From CAZSSM01 sp964609385 (lineage in GTDB: Bacteria; Planctomycetota; Planctomycetia; Isosphaerales; Isosphaeraceae): a stretch of DNA of 64,000 nucleotides. Below, in pieces: positions 23,181 through 31,625 of the stretch. Location: NCBI GenBank assembly GCA_964609385.1, contig CAZSSM010000035.1:3078-67077 (forward strand). The letters are read 5' to 3'. The translations under genes and the position numbers were made by a program. Numbering within the stretch: the first letter of the stretch is position 1; the number at the start of each line of letters is the position of its first letter. The notes beneath the pieces were generated by a model. It did not search any database. It was not told where the DNA came from and saw only the letters and a program-made list of their open reading frames with translations.

Positions 23181-25493
23181 ATGAACTGGAGACGAACGAT
23201 GACCATGACGAGAACGACGAGCTGTTCGAAGCAATCCTCGGTGGGGCGTCTCATGAGCCACGCGGGTTGGAGACTGGCCCTCCGCGACCTCGCCATCGTC
23301 GGCCTGGGCGTGTGGATGGTGATGGTCGGATCGGTCCTCGTGGTGGGCGTCGCTGAGGGGGCCGAGCCGAAGGACGTGGCTGATTCGGTGCGCCGTGAGT
23401 ACCTGGATCGTCGGTCACGTGCGGGGGTCGATGCCACGTTGCATGTCGACCTGGCCTTGTGGTGCTCGGATCACGACCTCGAGGACGAGTCATCGTTCCA
23501 CCTGGCCATGGCGGTGGCCCACGACCCGGACAACGCGCGGGCTCGTGGCCTGATGGGCCAGGTCAAGCACCGAGGCCGCTGGGTCGATCCGGCCACAGTC
23601 GTCAAGACCGACCGCCAGGACGAGCAGCTCGCTGCGAAGCGTGCGGAGTATCGACGTCTCCGATCACGTTCGGGTTCGACGGTGGCCGACCATGAGCGGC
23701 TGGCCGGTTGGTGCTTCCGTCAGGGCTTGGACGTGGAGGGGAAGGCTCACCTTCACGCGTTGGTGGGTCAGGACCCGAGCCGTGTGGATGTGTGGCGTCG
23801 GCTGGGCTACGAGCAGTATCGGGGTCAATGGCTTCCTCGGGAGGAGATCGCTGCGCGTCGGGAAGAGGATCGGTTCCAAGCGGCGGCCAACGAGGAGTGG
23901 TTCGAGCGGTTTGAGGTCCTACGTAAGCGTCTGAAGAAGCGATCGCGTGATGCTCGAGAGGCGGCGGCTCGTCGGGTGGACGCCGAATTGGCGTCGATCG
24001 ATGATCCGCGAGCGGTCCCGGCGACGTGGGTGGTCTGGATCCTTGGTGCGGAGGATCGAGACGATCTTCGACGCGGTTTGGATCTGCTGAGTCGCCTGGC
24101 GACACCGTTATCGTCGGAATACCTGGCGATGATCTCAGTGATGGGTAATGATCCCGAGCTGCGAGGTCGTGCGTTGACAGCCCTTCGTGACCGCGATGCC
24201 CGCGAGTTTCTGCCGATGCTGATCGAGTCGATGGGCGATCCGATCCGGTATCGAATCACACCGTTCAATGGGGACGGCTCGACCGCGGCGATCGAGCTGG
24301 AGGATCCGACCGCCCGCGTTTTGAGCCTCTACCAATCGTTCCGGCCGCGAGATGGCGGTGTGATTACGTTGGGGATCGCTCAGGGTCAGTCGTTCTCTCG
24401 GATGATATTTGGAGGATTCATACGTTCGCGAGACGGTGCCGTGCCTCCAACGTTTTCGCTAAGAGCGATCGCAAATTCCTTGGAAGGAGCACCAACCGAG
24501 CTACGTGAGACGATTAATGGAATCATTTCAAGACGTGCAGATGATTCGAGTGAGGGCTCTAGCGATGATCAACAGAGCCCGACTCCGCAGTTGGGAGAAG
24601 GAGATGTGCTGTTTCGAGATAGTTTTTATGATTCTGTGTATTTTGAGCGGCAGCGTCGACACAACGAGGCCCTACGTCAGAAACTGATCTCCGACGTCGC
24701 GATGGTTGAGGCGTACAATCGAAACGTGATTCTCTGGAACGGCCGAGTGGAAGCGGTCATCGCGCTGGCCGTCGGCGAGGAGCCTGAGCAACCTCAAGCC
24801 GAACTGGACGGTTTCCGAGACGTCGGGGTTGGACCGGCAGATGGCGTTGGTGACGGGGCTGGCTTCCAGGTCGATCCGGCTGGAATTCCCGCGTTCCGGA
24901 CCCGCGAGAGCTATCGATATTGGTGGGCCGACCAGATGGGATACCTCTATGAGCCGCCGCCGCGTCGCCAGTTCGTGACCACGACCGCGGCTCCCCGTGT
25001 TACTTTGCCTCCGAGTCGGATCCGAATTTCCTGTTCCTGTTTTGCAGCGGGGACGTTGGTCGCGGCGCGTGAGGGCTTGATCCCGATCGATCAGGTGAAG
25101 GTGGGCGACCAGGTGCTTTCCCAGGACGTCGACACCGGCGAGATCGCCTATCGCGCTGTTCGGGACAGCCGCCAGACTCGCGTGGCCCCGACCTGGGCGA
25201 TCACGACCGAGGATGAGGTGATCGAGGCGACCGACATCCACCGGTTCTGGGTCGCCGGCCGTGGCTGGGTGATGGCCCGCGATCTGGAGCCGGGCGATCA
25301 ACTCCGCTCGGTGGGTCGTTCGGTGGTGGTGGCCTCCGTGAGCGCGGGGCGTCAACCGGTTCCGGTTTACAACCTGGAGGTGGTAGGGACGCCGACGTAT
25401 TTCGTGGGTTCGTCTCAGGTGTTGGTTCACGACAACACGCTGCCGGCCGATCCCGAAGTGGCCTTCGATCAGATCGCGGCTGAGTCCGAGTGA
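23181..25493 (+). CDS. Secreted repeat protein with C-terminal Hint domain, paralogue A
   Basis: About 770 residues from ATG 23181; ATG 23253 is an alternative start. A hydrophobic leader (core LAIVGLGVWMVMVGSVLVV) implies export. Two 66-residue units (about residues 72-137 and 155-220) share an H..LA.WC core and a G.W ending. A basic helical region follows, then a HEAT-like segment, then a middle part (about 388-495) that does not align with paralogue B. The Hint domain begins at Cys620 in CFAAGTLV, has TDIHRFW as block B and ends in YFVGSSQVLVHD. Only about 18 residues follow, so no toxin or other cargo is attached. Hint domains self-cleave; whether this one does is unknown. Confidence 0.85.
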   Translation: MNWRRTMTMTRTTSCSKQSSVGRLMSHAGWRLALRDLAIVGLGVWMVMVGSVLVVGVAEGAEPKDVADSVRREYLDRRSRAGVDATLHVDLALWCSDHDLEDESSFHLAMAVAHDPDNARARGLMGQVKHRGRWVDPATVVKTDRQDEQLAAKRAEYRRLRSRSGSTVADHERLAGWCFRQGLDVEGKAHLHALVGQDPSRVDVWRRLGYEQYRGQWLPREEIAARREEDRFQAAANEEWFERFEVLRKRLKKRSRDAREAAARRVDAELASIDDPRAVPATWVVWILGAEDRDDLRRGLDLLSRLATPLSSEYLAMISVMGNDPELRGRALTALRDRDAREFLPMLIESMGDPIRYRITPFNGDGSTAAIELEDPTARVLSLYQSFRPRDGGVITLGIAQGQSFSRMIFGGFIRSRDGAVPPTFSLRAIANSLEGAPTELRETINGIISRRADDSSEGSSDDQQSPTPQLGEGDVLFRDSFYDSVYFERQRRHNEALRQKLISDVAMVEAYNRNVILWNGRVEAVIALAVGEEPEQPQAELDGFRDVGVGPADGVGDGAGFQVDPAGIPAFRTRESYRYWWADQMGYLYEPPPRRQFVTTTAAPRVTLPPSRIRISCSCFAAGTLVAAREGLIPIDQVKVGDQVLSQDVDTGEIAYRAVRDSRQTRVAPTWAITTEDEVIEATDIHRFWVAGRGWVMARDLEPGDQLRSVGRSVVVASVSAGRQPVPVYNLEVVGTPTYFVGSSQVLVHDNTLPADPEVAFDQIAAESE
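25356..25426 (+). repeat. 71-base exact repeat, copy in Hint paralogue A
   Basis: This stretch, encoding the final Hint strands (PVPVYNLEVVGTPTYFVGSS region), is base-for-base identical to 27733-27803 in paralogue B. One mismatch is followed by 14 more identical bases. Identity at third codon positions points to recent duplication or gene conversion rather than protein-level selection alone. Confidence 0.9.
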
Positions 25494-25647
25494 CGCTGCC
25501 ATTGGCGATCGTCGATTCGCCGTGTGGCCCGACCCAATCGACGTGATTCGGCCAGATCTTGGATCTTGATCAATCTGTTTTTGCTTGTAACACCACCTTA
25601 GTTGAGATGCTAGATCGCGTTCATTCTCTTGTGAGAAAGGGTCGGAA

Positions 25648-27873
25648 ATGACGAGCCGGTCACGTTCTCGATTTAGCTTGGGGATTTTGTCTGTGTTGGG
25701 GATGCTGGTGTTGGTGGTGATCCCGTCGGCTTCGGCGTTGATGTTGGACGACGTTGATTCGGTGCGCCGTGAGTACCTGGACCGTCGGTCCCGGGCCGGG
25801 GTCGATGCCACGTTGCATGTCGACTTGGCCTTGTGGTGCTCGGACTATGGGCTCGAGGACGAGTCATCGTTCCACTTGGCCATGGCGGTGGCTCACGACC
25901 CGGACAATGGGCGGGCTCGTGGCCTGATGGGCCAGGTCAAGCACCAGGGCCGCTGGGTCGACCCGTCGGTGGTCATGGAGCGGGACCGCAAGGACGGCGA
26001 GCTTTCGGCCAAGCGATCGGCATATCGTCGCCTCCGATCCCGTTCGGGTTCGACAGCGGCCGACCATGAGCGTCTGGCCCGTTGGTGCTTCCGTCAGGGC
26101 TTAGACGTGGAGGGGAAGGCCCACTTGCATGCGTTGGTGGGTCAAGACCCGAGTCGCACGGATGCGTGGCGCGAGCTGGGCTACGAGCAGTACCGGGGGC
26201 AATGGTTGCCGCGCGCGGAGATCGCGACGCGCCAGCAGGAGGAGCGGGAACAGTCGGCGGCCAACGTGCGCTGGGCGTCCCGGTTCGCGTCGCTGCGGGA
26301 GAGCCTGGAGAAGCGATTGCGGGACGCGCGTGAGGCAGCGTCGCGTCGGGTCGCTGCGGAGTTGTCGACCATCGAGGACCCTCGGGTGGTCGATGCGGCC
26401 TGGCATTGTTGGATCGTGGAGGCTCGCGGTCGGGAGGACCAGCGGCGCGGTCTGGGGCTCCTACGTCAGGTGGCGACTCCGGCCTCGTCGGAATACCTGG
26501 CCGCCTTCGCGGTCCTGAGCCAGGACGAGGCCCTGCGCGGTGAGGCGATCCGGGCGCTTCGTCGGCGCGACGCTCGCGAGTTCGTGCCGATGCTGATCGA
26601 GGCGATGGCCGATCCGATCCGGTATCGGGTGACGCCGATTGGTGGTTCGGGCGCCGCGGGCGTGATCGAACTGGAGGACACGACGACGCGGGTGTTGAGC
26701 CTCTATCGCACGCATGTTCCACGAATGGTTGGAATTGTGAATCAAATCGGGACTAGAGGCCTATACCAGATCGATTATTCTTGGAGTGATCTTAGACACG
26801 CGATTGGGGCGCGTTGGACTGTTGAGCGTCTGAGAAATGCGGACCGGGTTCACGCACGGCTCGAGGCGTTTTTGGGGCAACTCAAAGGCATGGAGGGCCT
26901 CCCTACGGACTTGCGCGACCGCCTGGACGAGGTGAAGCTGCCTGAACCGTCGGTAACCCATTCGGCGTCGTTGCCGCACGTCCCCCACGGCATCGGCACG
27001 GTCAATCAAGAGCGGTTTGTGGCACCCTACGAGCAGCTCCAGGCGATCTACAACGAGATGGTACGCCGGAAGCTGATTTCGGATGTGCAACTGATCGAGC
27101 GGCACAATCGGAATCTGTTGCCCTGGAATACGCGGGTGGGTGAGGTCATCCGCCTCGCATCCGTCGAGGGCGAAGCGGCGGCGCCTCTGCCGGGCTTCGC
27201 CGACGTCGGGATCCTGGAGGACGCGCGCGGTGACGGCCAGCCGATCCGCCCCGATTTTACGGAGCGGCTACCGGCGCTGTTCCGCGAGAGCTGGCGCTCC
27301 TGGTGGGCCGACCAGATTGGAATCCACTACGAGACTCCTCGACGCGAGTATGTCACCAGCACCGACGCCCCCCAGGTCGCCATCCCGAGGTTCGGCGTGC
27401 TTCTGGCCTCCTGCTTCTCGGCGGGGACGTTGGTGTCGACCCGAAACGGGTCGGTGCCGATCGAGCGGGTCAAGGTGGGCGACCAGGTCCTGGCCCAGGA
27501 CGTAGTTACCGGGGAGCTCGCCTACCGCGCCGTCCAGGGCAGCCGCCAGACGCGTGTGGCCCCGACCCGATCGATCGAGTTGAGCGACGGCGAGGGGATC
27601 CGGGCGACCGACATCCACCGGTTCTGGCTCACCGGCCAGGGTTGGGTGATGGCCCAGGATCTGCAACCGGGCGACCGCCTGCGTTCCTTGGGCCGGACCG
27701 TCGCGGTGGCTTCGGTGAGCGGCAACAGCGCCCCGGTTCCGGTTTACAACCTGGAGGTGGTAGGGACGCCGACGTATTTCGTGGGTTCGTCTCAGGTGTT
27801 GGTCCACGACAACACGCTTCCGGCCGATCCGGATAGGGCCTTTGACCAGATCGCGGCTACGGAAACGGAGTGA
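25648..27873 (+). CDS. Secreted repeat protein with C-terminal Hint domain, paralogue B
   Basis: 741 residues from ATG 25648 with a clear signal peptide (core GILSVLGMLVLVVIPSASA). Same plan as paralogue A, 154 bases upstream: two Trp/Cys units, basic helix, HEAT-like region, a dissimilar middle (about residues 357-470), a shared RRKLISDVQLIERHNRN segment, and a Hint domain from Cys589 (CFSAGTLV) with TDIHRFW and a final VLVHD. It ends ETE after the same short tail, again without cargo. Sequence identity to A is very high in the N-terminal units and at the Hint end, including 71 identical bases. The pair probably arose by tandem duplication with later exchange of the middle. Confidence 0.85.
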   Translation: MTSRSRSRFSLGILSVLGMLVLVVIPSASALMLDDVDSVRREYLDRRSRAGVDATLHVDLALWCSDYGLEDESSFHLAMAVAHDPDNGRARGLMGQVKHQGRWVDPSVVMERDRKDGELSAKRSAYRRLRSRSGSTAADHERLARWCFRQGLDVEGKAHLHALVGQDPSRTDAWRELGYEQYRGQWLPRAEIATRQQEEREQSAANVRWASRFASLRESLEKRLRDAREAASRRVAAELSTIEDPRVVDAAWHCWIVEARGREDQRRGLGLLRQVATPASSEYLAAFAVLSQDEALRGEAIRALRRRDAREFVPMLIEAMADPIRYRVTPIGGSGAAGVIELEDTTTRVLSLYRTHVPRMVGIVNQIGTRGLYQIDYSWSDLRHAIGARWTVERLRNADRVHARLEAFLGQLKGMEGLPTDLRDRLDEVKLPEPSVTHSASLPHVPHGIGTVNQERFVAPYEQLQAIYNEMVRRKLISDVQLIERHNRNLLPWNTRVGEVIRLASVEGEAAAPLPGFADVGILEDARGDGQPIRPDFTERLPALFRESWRSWWADQIGIHYETPRREYVTSTDAPQVAIPRFGVLLASCFSAGTLVSTRNGSVPIERVKVGDQVLAQDVVTGELAYRAVQGSRQTRVAPTRSIELSDGEGIRATDIHRFWLTGQGWVMAQDLQPGDRLRSLGRTVAVASVSGNSAPVPVYNLEVVGTPTYFVGSSQVLVHDNTLPADPDRAFDQIAATETE
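27733..27803 (+). repeat. 71-base exact repeat, copy in Hint paralogue B
   Basis: Direct-repeat partner of 25356-25426. The two copies are about 2.4 kb apart in the same orientation, so recombination between them would delete or duplicate one Hint gene. Confidence 0.9.
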
Positions 27874-28124
27874 TCCATGAACGGTTCGCGATTCCAACGA
27901 CCCCGTGGCGTTTCGGGGACATCGGGGCCGATCCCCTCGCGATGACCGGGCACCGGTGATATCATGGGTGAACCGGTCGAGGGATAAGACAGACTGAGAT
28001 GTCCTCGCGGATCCGATCGATCGGTGTTCCCAGCCTCGCTGATGTCTCGATCTCGAAGATGCGGCCCCGATTGACGCCAACGATCCGGGTCGCATCTTCG
28101 CCTGCGCGCCGATTGCAAAACGCC

Positions 28125-29519
28125 TCAGTCGTTGTCGTCCGCCTCACGGGTCTCGTCGAGATGCAGGATGAGGGCCGACTCGAGTTCGTCCGGTTTGAAG
28201 CCGAACGGTCCGCGGCCGCTCTTGTAGGCGACACGGCCGTCGCGGTCGATCAGGTAGAGTCGGCTGGGCATTCCGCTATAGCGCCCGCCGACGGCGTCAT
28301 CGAGGGTGTCGACCAGCATCGGCATCGGGAACCCGAGGGTTTGTCGACAGACCTCAGCGACCTCGACGCGTCGCCCGTAGGTCTCCGGCTGGGCGATCGC
28401 GACGCCGGCCCGCTCGTTGCTGGCCATCCGCCAACCGCCGGTCGGATGCGCTTCGCGAACATAGACCATCAGGAACTCCGCGCGATCGGCGTAGCGTCGG
28501 TAGAGCTTCTCGACGTTGCCGGCCTGGACGCGGAACGGGCCGCAGGTGAAGTTGCCGAAGATCAGGACGATCGGTCGAGGCCCGACCCGGTCGGCCAGCC
28601 GGACGGTCTGTTCGCCGTCGACGGTCGTCAAGGTGAAGTCGGGCGCCGGCTCGCCCAAGTCGGGACCCGGCCGCAACGCGCCGATCTCCTGGGCGAAGAG
28701 GCCGCGGATCAACGTGCCCATGGACGGTCCGCTCATGAGACGGGCCATCTCTTCTTCGTTCGGGGCCGTATCGTTTGCTTCGCCCTCGTCGTTGTCTTCA
28801 GCATCGATCGCGGGCAACGGTGGCGTTGGTGCGGGGGGCTGGAAGAGGTCGCGGAGGTCGTTGAGGGAGGCGAAGCCGAGCCCTTCGGGATCCATCTGGT
28901 CGAGGATCTCGAGCAGCTCCTCGCGCGAGACGCGGCCGTCGGCGTCGGCGTCGGCCCGATCGAAGAGGTAGACGCCGGGGTTATATGTCAGGGCGTGCTG
29001 GTCGAAGGCGAAGTCGGCCTCGGTCAGCACGCCGTTGTGGTCGCGGTCGAGCCGGTCGAACGCGTCGTCGTCGAGCGTGGGCGTCTCGGCGGGCAGGATC
29101 AGGTTGTCGTCGTTCCGGTCGTACCGGTTCCGCACGAATTCCCAGCCGAACCGAGTCCGCGACGCCGCCTTGGGGAACCAGCCGTCGCGAGGCCCGAGCT
29201 GGCTCCCTTGAAGGATGTCGACCAGCATCGCCAGCCACTCGGGATGATCCGGCCAACGCGTGGCCAAGGCGTCTTCCAACCGGCGACCCATCGGCGCTGC
29301 CAGTCGTTCCAGGACCGCTGAGGCCTCGAAGATCTGCGGATCCAACGCGTTCGGGACGTCGTGGGTGTCGATGTCGTGCGGGATATCGTGGACCTCGGAT
29401 CCATGAACGGGTCCCGCATGCAGGTGGAGATTCGGTCCGACGAGGCCGATCAGGGCGACCCCAACGAGCAGCCAGGGCATCGGACGGGCGGGGCGTTCGA
29501 GGTGAGACGGGATGGTCAT
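28125..29519 (-). CDS. EF-hand protein with iodothyronine-deiodinase/thioredoxin-like domain
   Basis: A 464-residue exported protein from ATG 29519, preceded by an AAGGAG site; the longer frame to 30155 overlaps another gene and is rejected. An N-terminal membrane or signal segment is followed by a helical region and two EF-hand loops (DRDHNGVLTEADF and DADADGRVSREEL). The C-terminal 200 residues carry APDFTLTTVDGE, FGNFTCGPFR and VYVREAHPTGGW. The last two correspond to the active-site and EAHP motifs of iodothyronine deiodinases, with cysteine in place of selenocysteine. This suggests a peroxiredoxin- or thioredoxin-like periplasmic redox role under calcium control; substrate unknown. Confidence 0.82.
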   Translation of the reverse strand: MTIPSHLERPARPMPWLLVGVALIGLVGPNLHLHAGPVHGSEVHDIPHDIDTHDVPNALDPQIFEASAVLERLAAPMGRRLEDALATRWPDHPEWLAMLVDILQGSQLGPRDGWFPKAASRTRFGWEFVRNRYDRNDDNLILPAETPTLDDDAFDRLDRDHNGVLTEADFAFDQHALTYNPGVYLFDRADADADGRVSREELLEILDQMDPEGLGFASLNDLRDLFQPPAPTPPLPAIDAEDNDEGEANDTAPNEEEMARLMSGPSMGTLIRGLFAQEIGALRPGPDLGEPAPDFTLTTVDGEQTVRLADRVGPRPIVLIFGNFTCGPFRVQAGNVEKLYRRYADRAEFLMVYVREAHPTGGWRMASNERAGVAIAQPETYGRRVEVAEVCRQTLGFPMPMLVDTLDDAVGGRYSGMPSRLYLIDRDGRVAYKSGRGPFGFKPDELESALILHLDETREADDND

Positions 29520-29859
29520 TGAAGGGCTCCTTGGAGGGGCTGGGGCCGATTCCCTCGGCGATCTCGTCCCGGGCGCGAGGCGTGGGATCGCGATCGGGAC
29601 GCGTTTCGAATAGACCCGACCGCAGAACCGCCCCGCAAGCCATCGCGCCGATTTCCCGGGACGCGCCGACGCGGCACATTGATCGGGGCCACGGCTCGGT
29701 TGACCAGGCCGGGGTCTTCGGTGACACTCGAATCGAACCCCCACGCATCGACGAGACGGGACGATCATCGCGTTGCGCCTCGGCACCCGCTCGGTCCCTT
29801 CGCGACGGTCTCGGCCCGGCCTCAACGATGAGGCGCTAGTCCCGAACAGGGTGTGCACG
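29520..29859. other. Divergent intergenic region
   Basis: 340 bases between the deiodinase-like gene (-) and a small secreted-protein gene (+). It should contain promoters for both. No gene, repeat or named operator is seen. Confidence 0.5.
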
Positions 29860-30468
29860 ATGACGACCGTGATCGCCGCGATCCTGCTCTGCCTGGTTGT
29901 CCAGGAGCCCCCCAAGCCGTCCGACGACCCGGTCTGGGAGCCCGACCCAGCCTTGCTGTCGAAGCTCGGTCCCACCTTCGATGCGGTGATCTTCGGATTC
30001 CGGCCCCCCGAGGGATGGGCCGTCGGGGAGATCTCCGACAAGATCATCATTACGATGCAGTGGACTTCGCCCAAGAAGGACGACGTGATCCGTCTGACCC
30101 GGTTGAGCCAGGGCAATACGGGGACCTCGGAGTTCGACCCGTTCGACGCGGCCAAGGGGGCGATCTTCGCCTATTTCCGCGAGGTCTATCGGCTGCGTTA
30201 CCCCAAGGCGCGGTTGGTGCGGACCGAGCCCGAGGAGGGCTTGATCAACGGGATCCGCTTCACCCGCGTCCGCGCCACCTTCGGCGATGGCGAGGGCGGG
30301 ATCGACTACACCTATGCCGTCTCGGGGCAGATCGATGGCGAGCCGGTCACCTTCTTCGCCTTCTGCGACGAGATGCCGACGGTCCAGCTCTGCGAGACCT
30401 CCGCGGCCACCATCGCTCGGCAAGGACCCGACCCGGATCCCGACGATTCGGCTGGTGCGGGGCGGTGA
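29860..30468 (+). CDS. Small secreted protein of unknown function
   Basis: A 202-residue protein. ATG 29860 gives a short hydrophobic leader (TTVIAAILLCLVVQ) that fits a signal peptide; a longer frame from 29773 has no ribosome site. The rest is a soluble alpha/beta-looking domain containing FGFRPPEGWAVGEISDK and RLRYPKARLVRTEPEEG segments, ending in an Asp/Pro-rich tail. I do not recognise a family. It stands alone, divergent from the deiodinase-like gene and convergent with the RNA-ligase remnant. Confidence 0.65.
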   Translation: MTTVIAAILLCLVVQEPPKPSDDPVWEPDPALLSKLGPTFDAVIFGFRPPEGWAVGEISDKIIITMQWTSPKKDDVIRLTRLSQGNTGTSEFDPFDAAKGAIFAYFREVYRLRYPKARLVRTEPEEGLINGIRFTRVRATFGDGEGGIDYTYAVSGQIDGEPVTFFAFCDEMPTVQLCETSAATIARQGPDPDPDDSAGAGR

Positions 30469-30533
30469 CCTTGGCACAGTCCCTGACATAATAATGTGCC
30501 GATCACCTGGGACGAACTGCTTGCTCGTCTCTT

Positions 30534-31429
30534 TCAGGCCTCGTCGTCAATGTCGACGCGATGGGCCTCGAGCGGCGTGGGCGGTTCGCAACGACGGGCC
30601 AGTTTGTGGATCACCGCCTCGGGGACCAAGTCGGCTCGTCGACGGTTACGTTCGAGGATCGCGGGGAGGGGCGGCTCCAGGTAGACGATTTCGATCCGAG
30701 CGTTATAGCTGGCGAACAGGTCGATCCAGCGGTCCCGGGTCCGACGGACCGTGTTGGTGGCGTTGAACGCGAACGAAACGCCTTGGCGGAGCAGGTTCCG
30801 ACACCGCTCGCGGGCCTCCTGAACGACTCGTCCTTGATCGTCGGTCGGGTCGACGCCGAGGTCGCGCCGGTGAGCGGGTTGTCGAACCGACTGTCGAATC
30901 GCGATGGGCCGATGAGCGAATCGAGATCCGCTCGGGAGATCGTCCCCCGATGAATCACCGGGACGGTCGCGATCCCGGTTCCCTCCAGGATCGAGAGCCG
31001 CGTCGCGAGATCCAGGAACGCCACCCGCTCTTTGTCATAGATGTCGAACTCGAAGAAGTAATGCGGGAGGCGTCGATAGGGGATCGAGTGGTGGGCATAG
31101 ACCCATTCGCCGAAGAGCAGGTAACGGTCGCCGAGCATGCCCTCGAGCGTCGCGTGTTTGGTGGCGGTCCACTGCTTCAGGAGGTCGTACTGCGGGTGCA
31201 TCCCTTCGGTGATGAGGTGTCCACGGCATTGGAGGATCAAGTCACCGCGCGGACCGAAGTGGAGACCAACATTGGTGCCGTCGAGCTTCTCCTCGACGAT
31301 CAGCGAGGGATCGATGAGCATCCGCGACGATTCGTCGGGTCCGAAATGCTTGTCGTCGACGGTCCCGGCCGACCCGAACAGGTGGGGCGTCCGCGGATAC
31401 TTGACGAACTCACCATGCGACGCGCCCAC
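30534..31429 (-). pseudogene. Deletion-fused remnant of an RNA ligase and a polynucleotide-kinase-type gene
   Basis: From a possible GTG at 31429 the frame encodes the N-terminal two thirds of an RNA ligase: GEFVKYPRTPHLFGS, the nucleotidyl-lysine motif VEEKLDGTN, then LFGEWVYAHHSIPY and FFEFDIYDKE. It reads to IGPSRFDSRFDNPLTG and then loses homology; ligase motifs IV and V are missing. Near 30860 a different frame takes over with RRDLGVDPTDDQG, FAFNATN and VYLEPPLPAILERNRRR. This is the C-terminal half of a P-loop kinase of the polynucleotide-kinase type, ending at a TGA at 30534-30536. Its P-loop half is absent. One deletion joining two neighbouring RNA-repair genes explains the arrangement; neither enzyme can be functional. 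Confidence 0.75.
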
Positions 31430-31625
31430 CGGTCCGATCCCTTCTCGTCGCTCCGAAAGATCCGCGAATCCTGGCCTGGACGATCCATGCGGTGGACAAT
31501 CCAACCAGCCTGTGGGTTCGGATTGGGGACCAAGTCTCAAACCAGACCGTGACGATCTGCGCTCTGGGTGACTCTAAGATGGTGGATTGACTCGGTGCGT
31601 TGCGGTGACGTAGGGAGAATCGGCG

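Noticed and set aside
23181..27873. Polymorphic toxin-immunity locus
   Set aside because: Hint domains are present but no toxin domain follows them, and the 154-base and 251-base gaps downstream contain no small immunity-type gene.
29700..29760. Sequence resembling a tRNA T-arm (ACTCGAATCGAACCCCC)
   Set aside because: The two sides of the would-be stem do not pair and no acceptor or anticodon arm could be found around it.
28125..30155. Long 676-codon version of the deiodinase-like gene
   Set aside because: The upstream 212 codons overlap the divergent secreted-protein gene and lack motifs; ATG 29519 has a good ribosome site.
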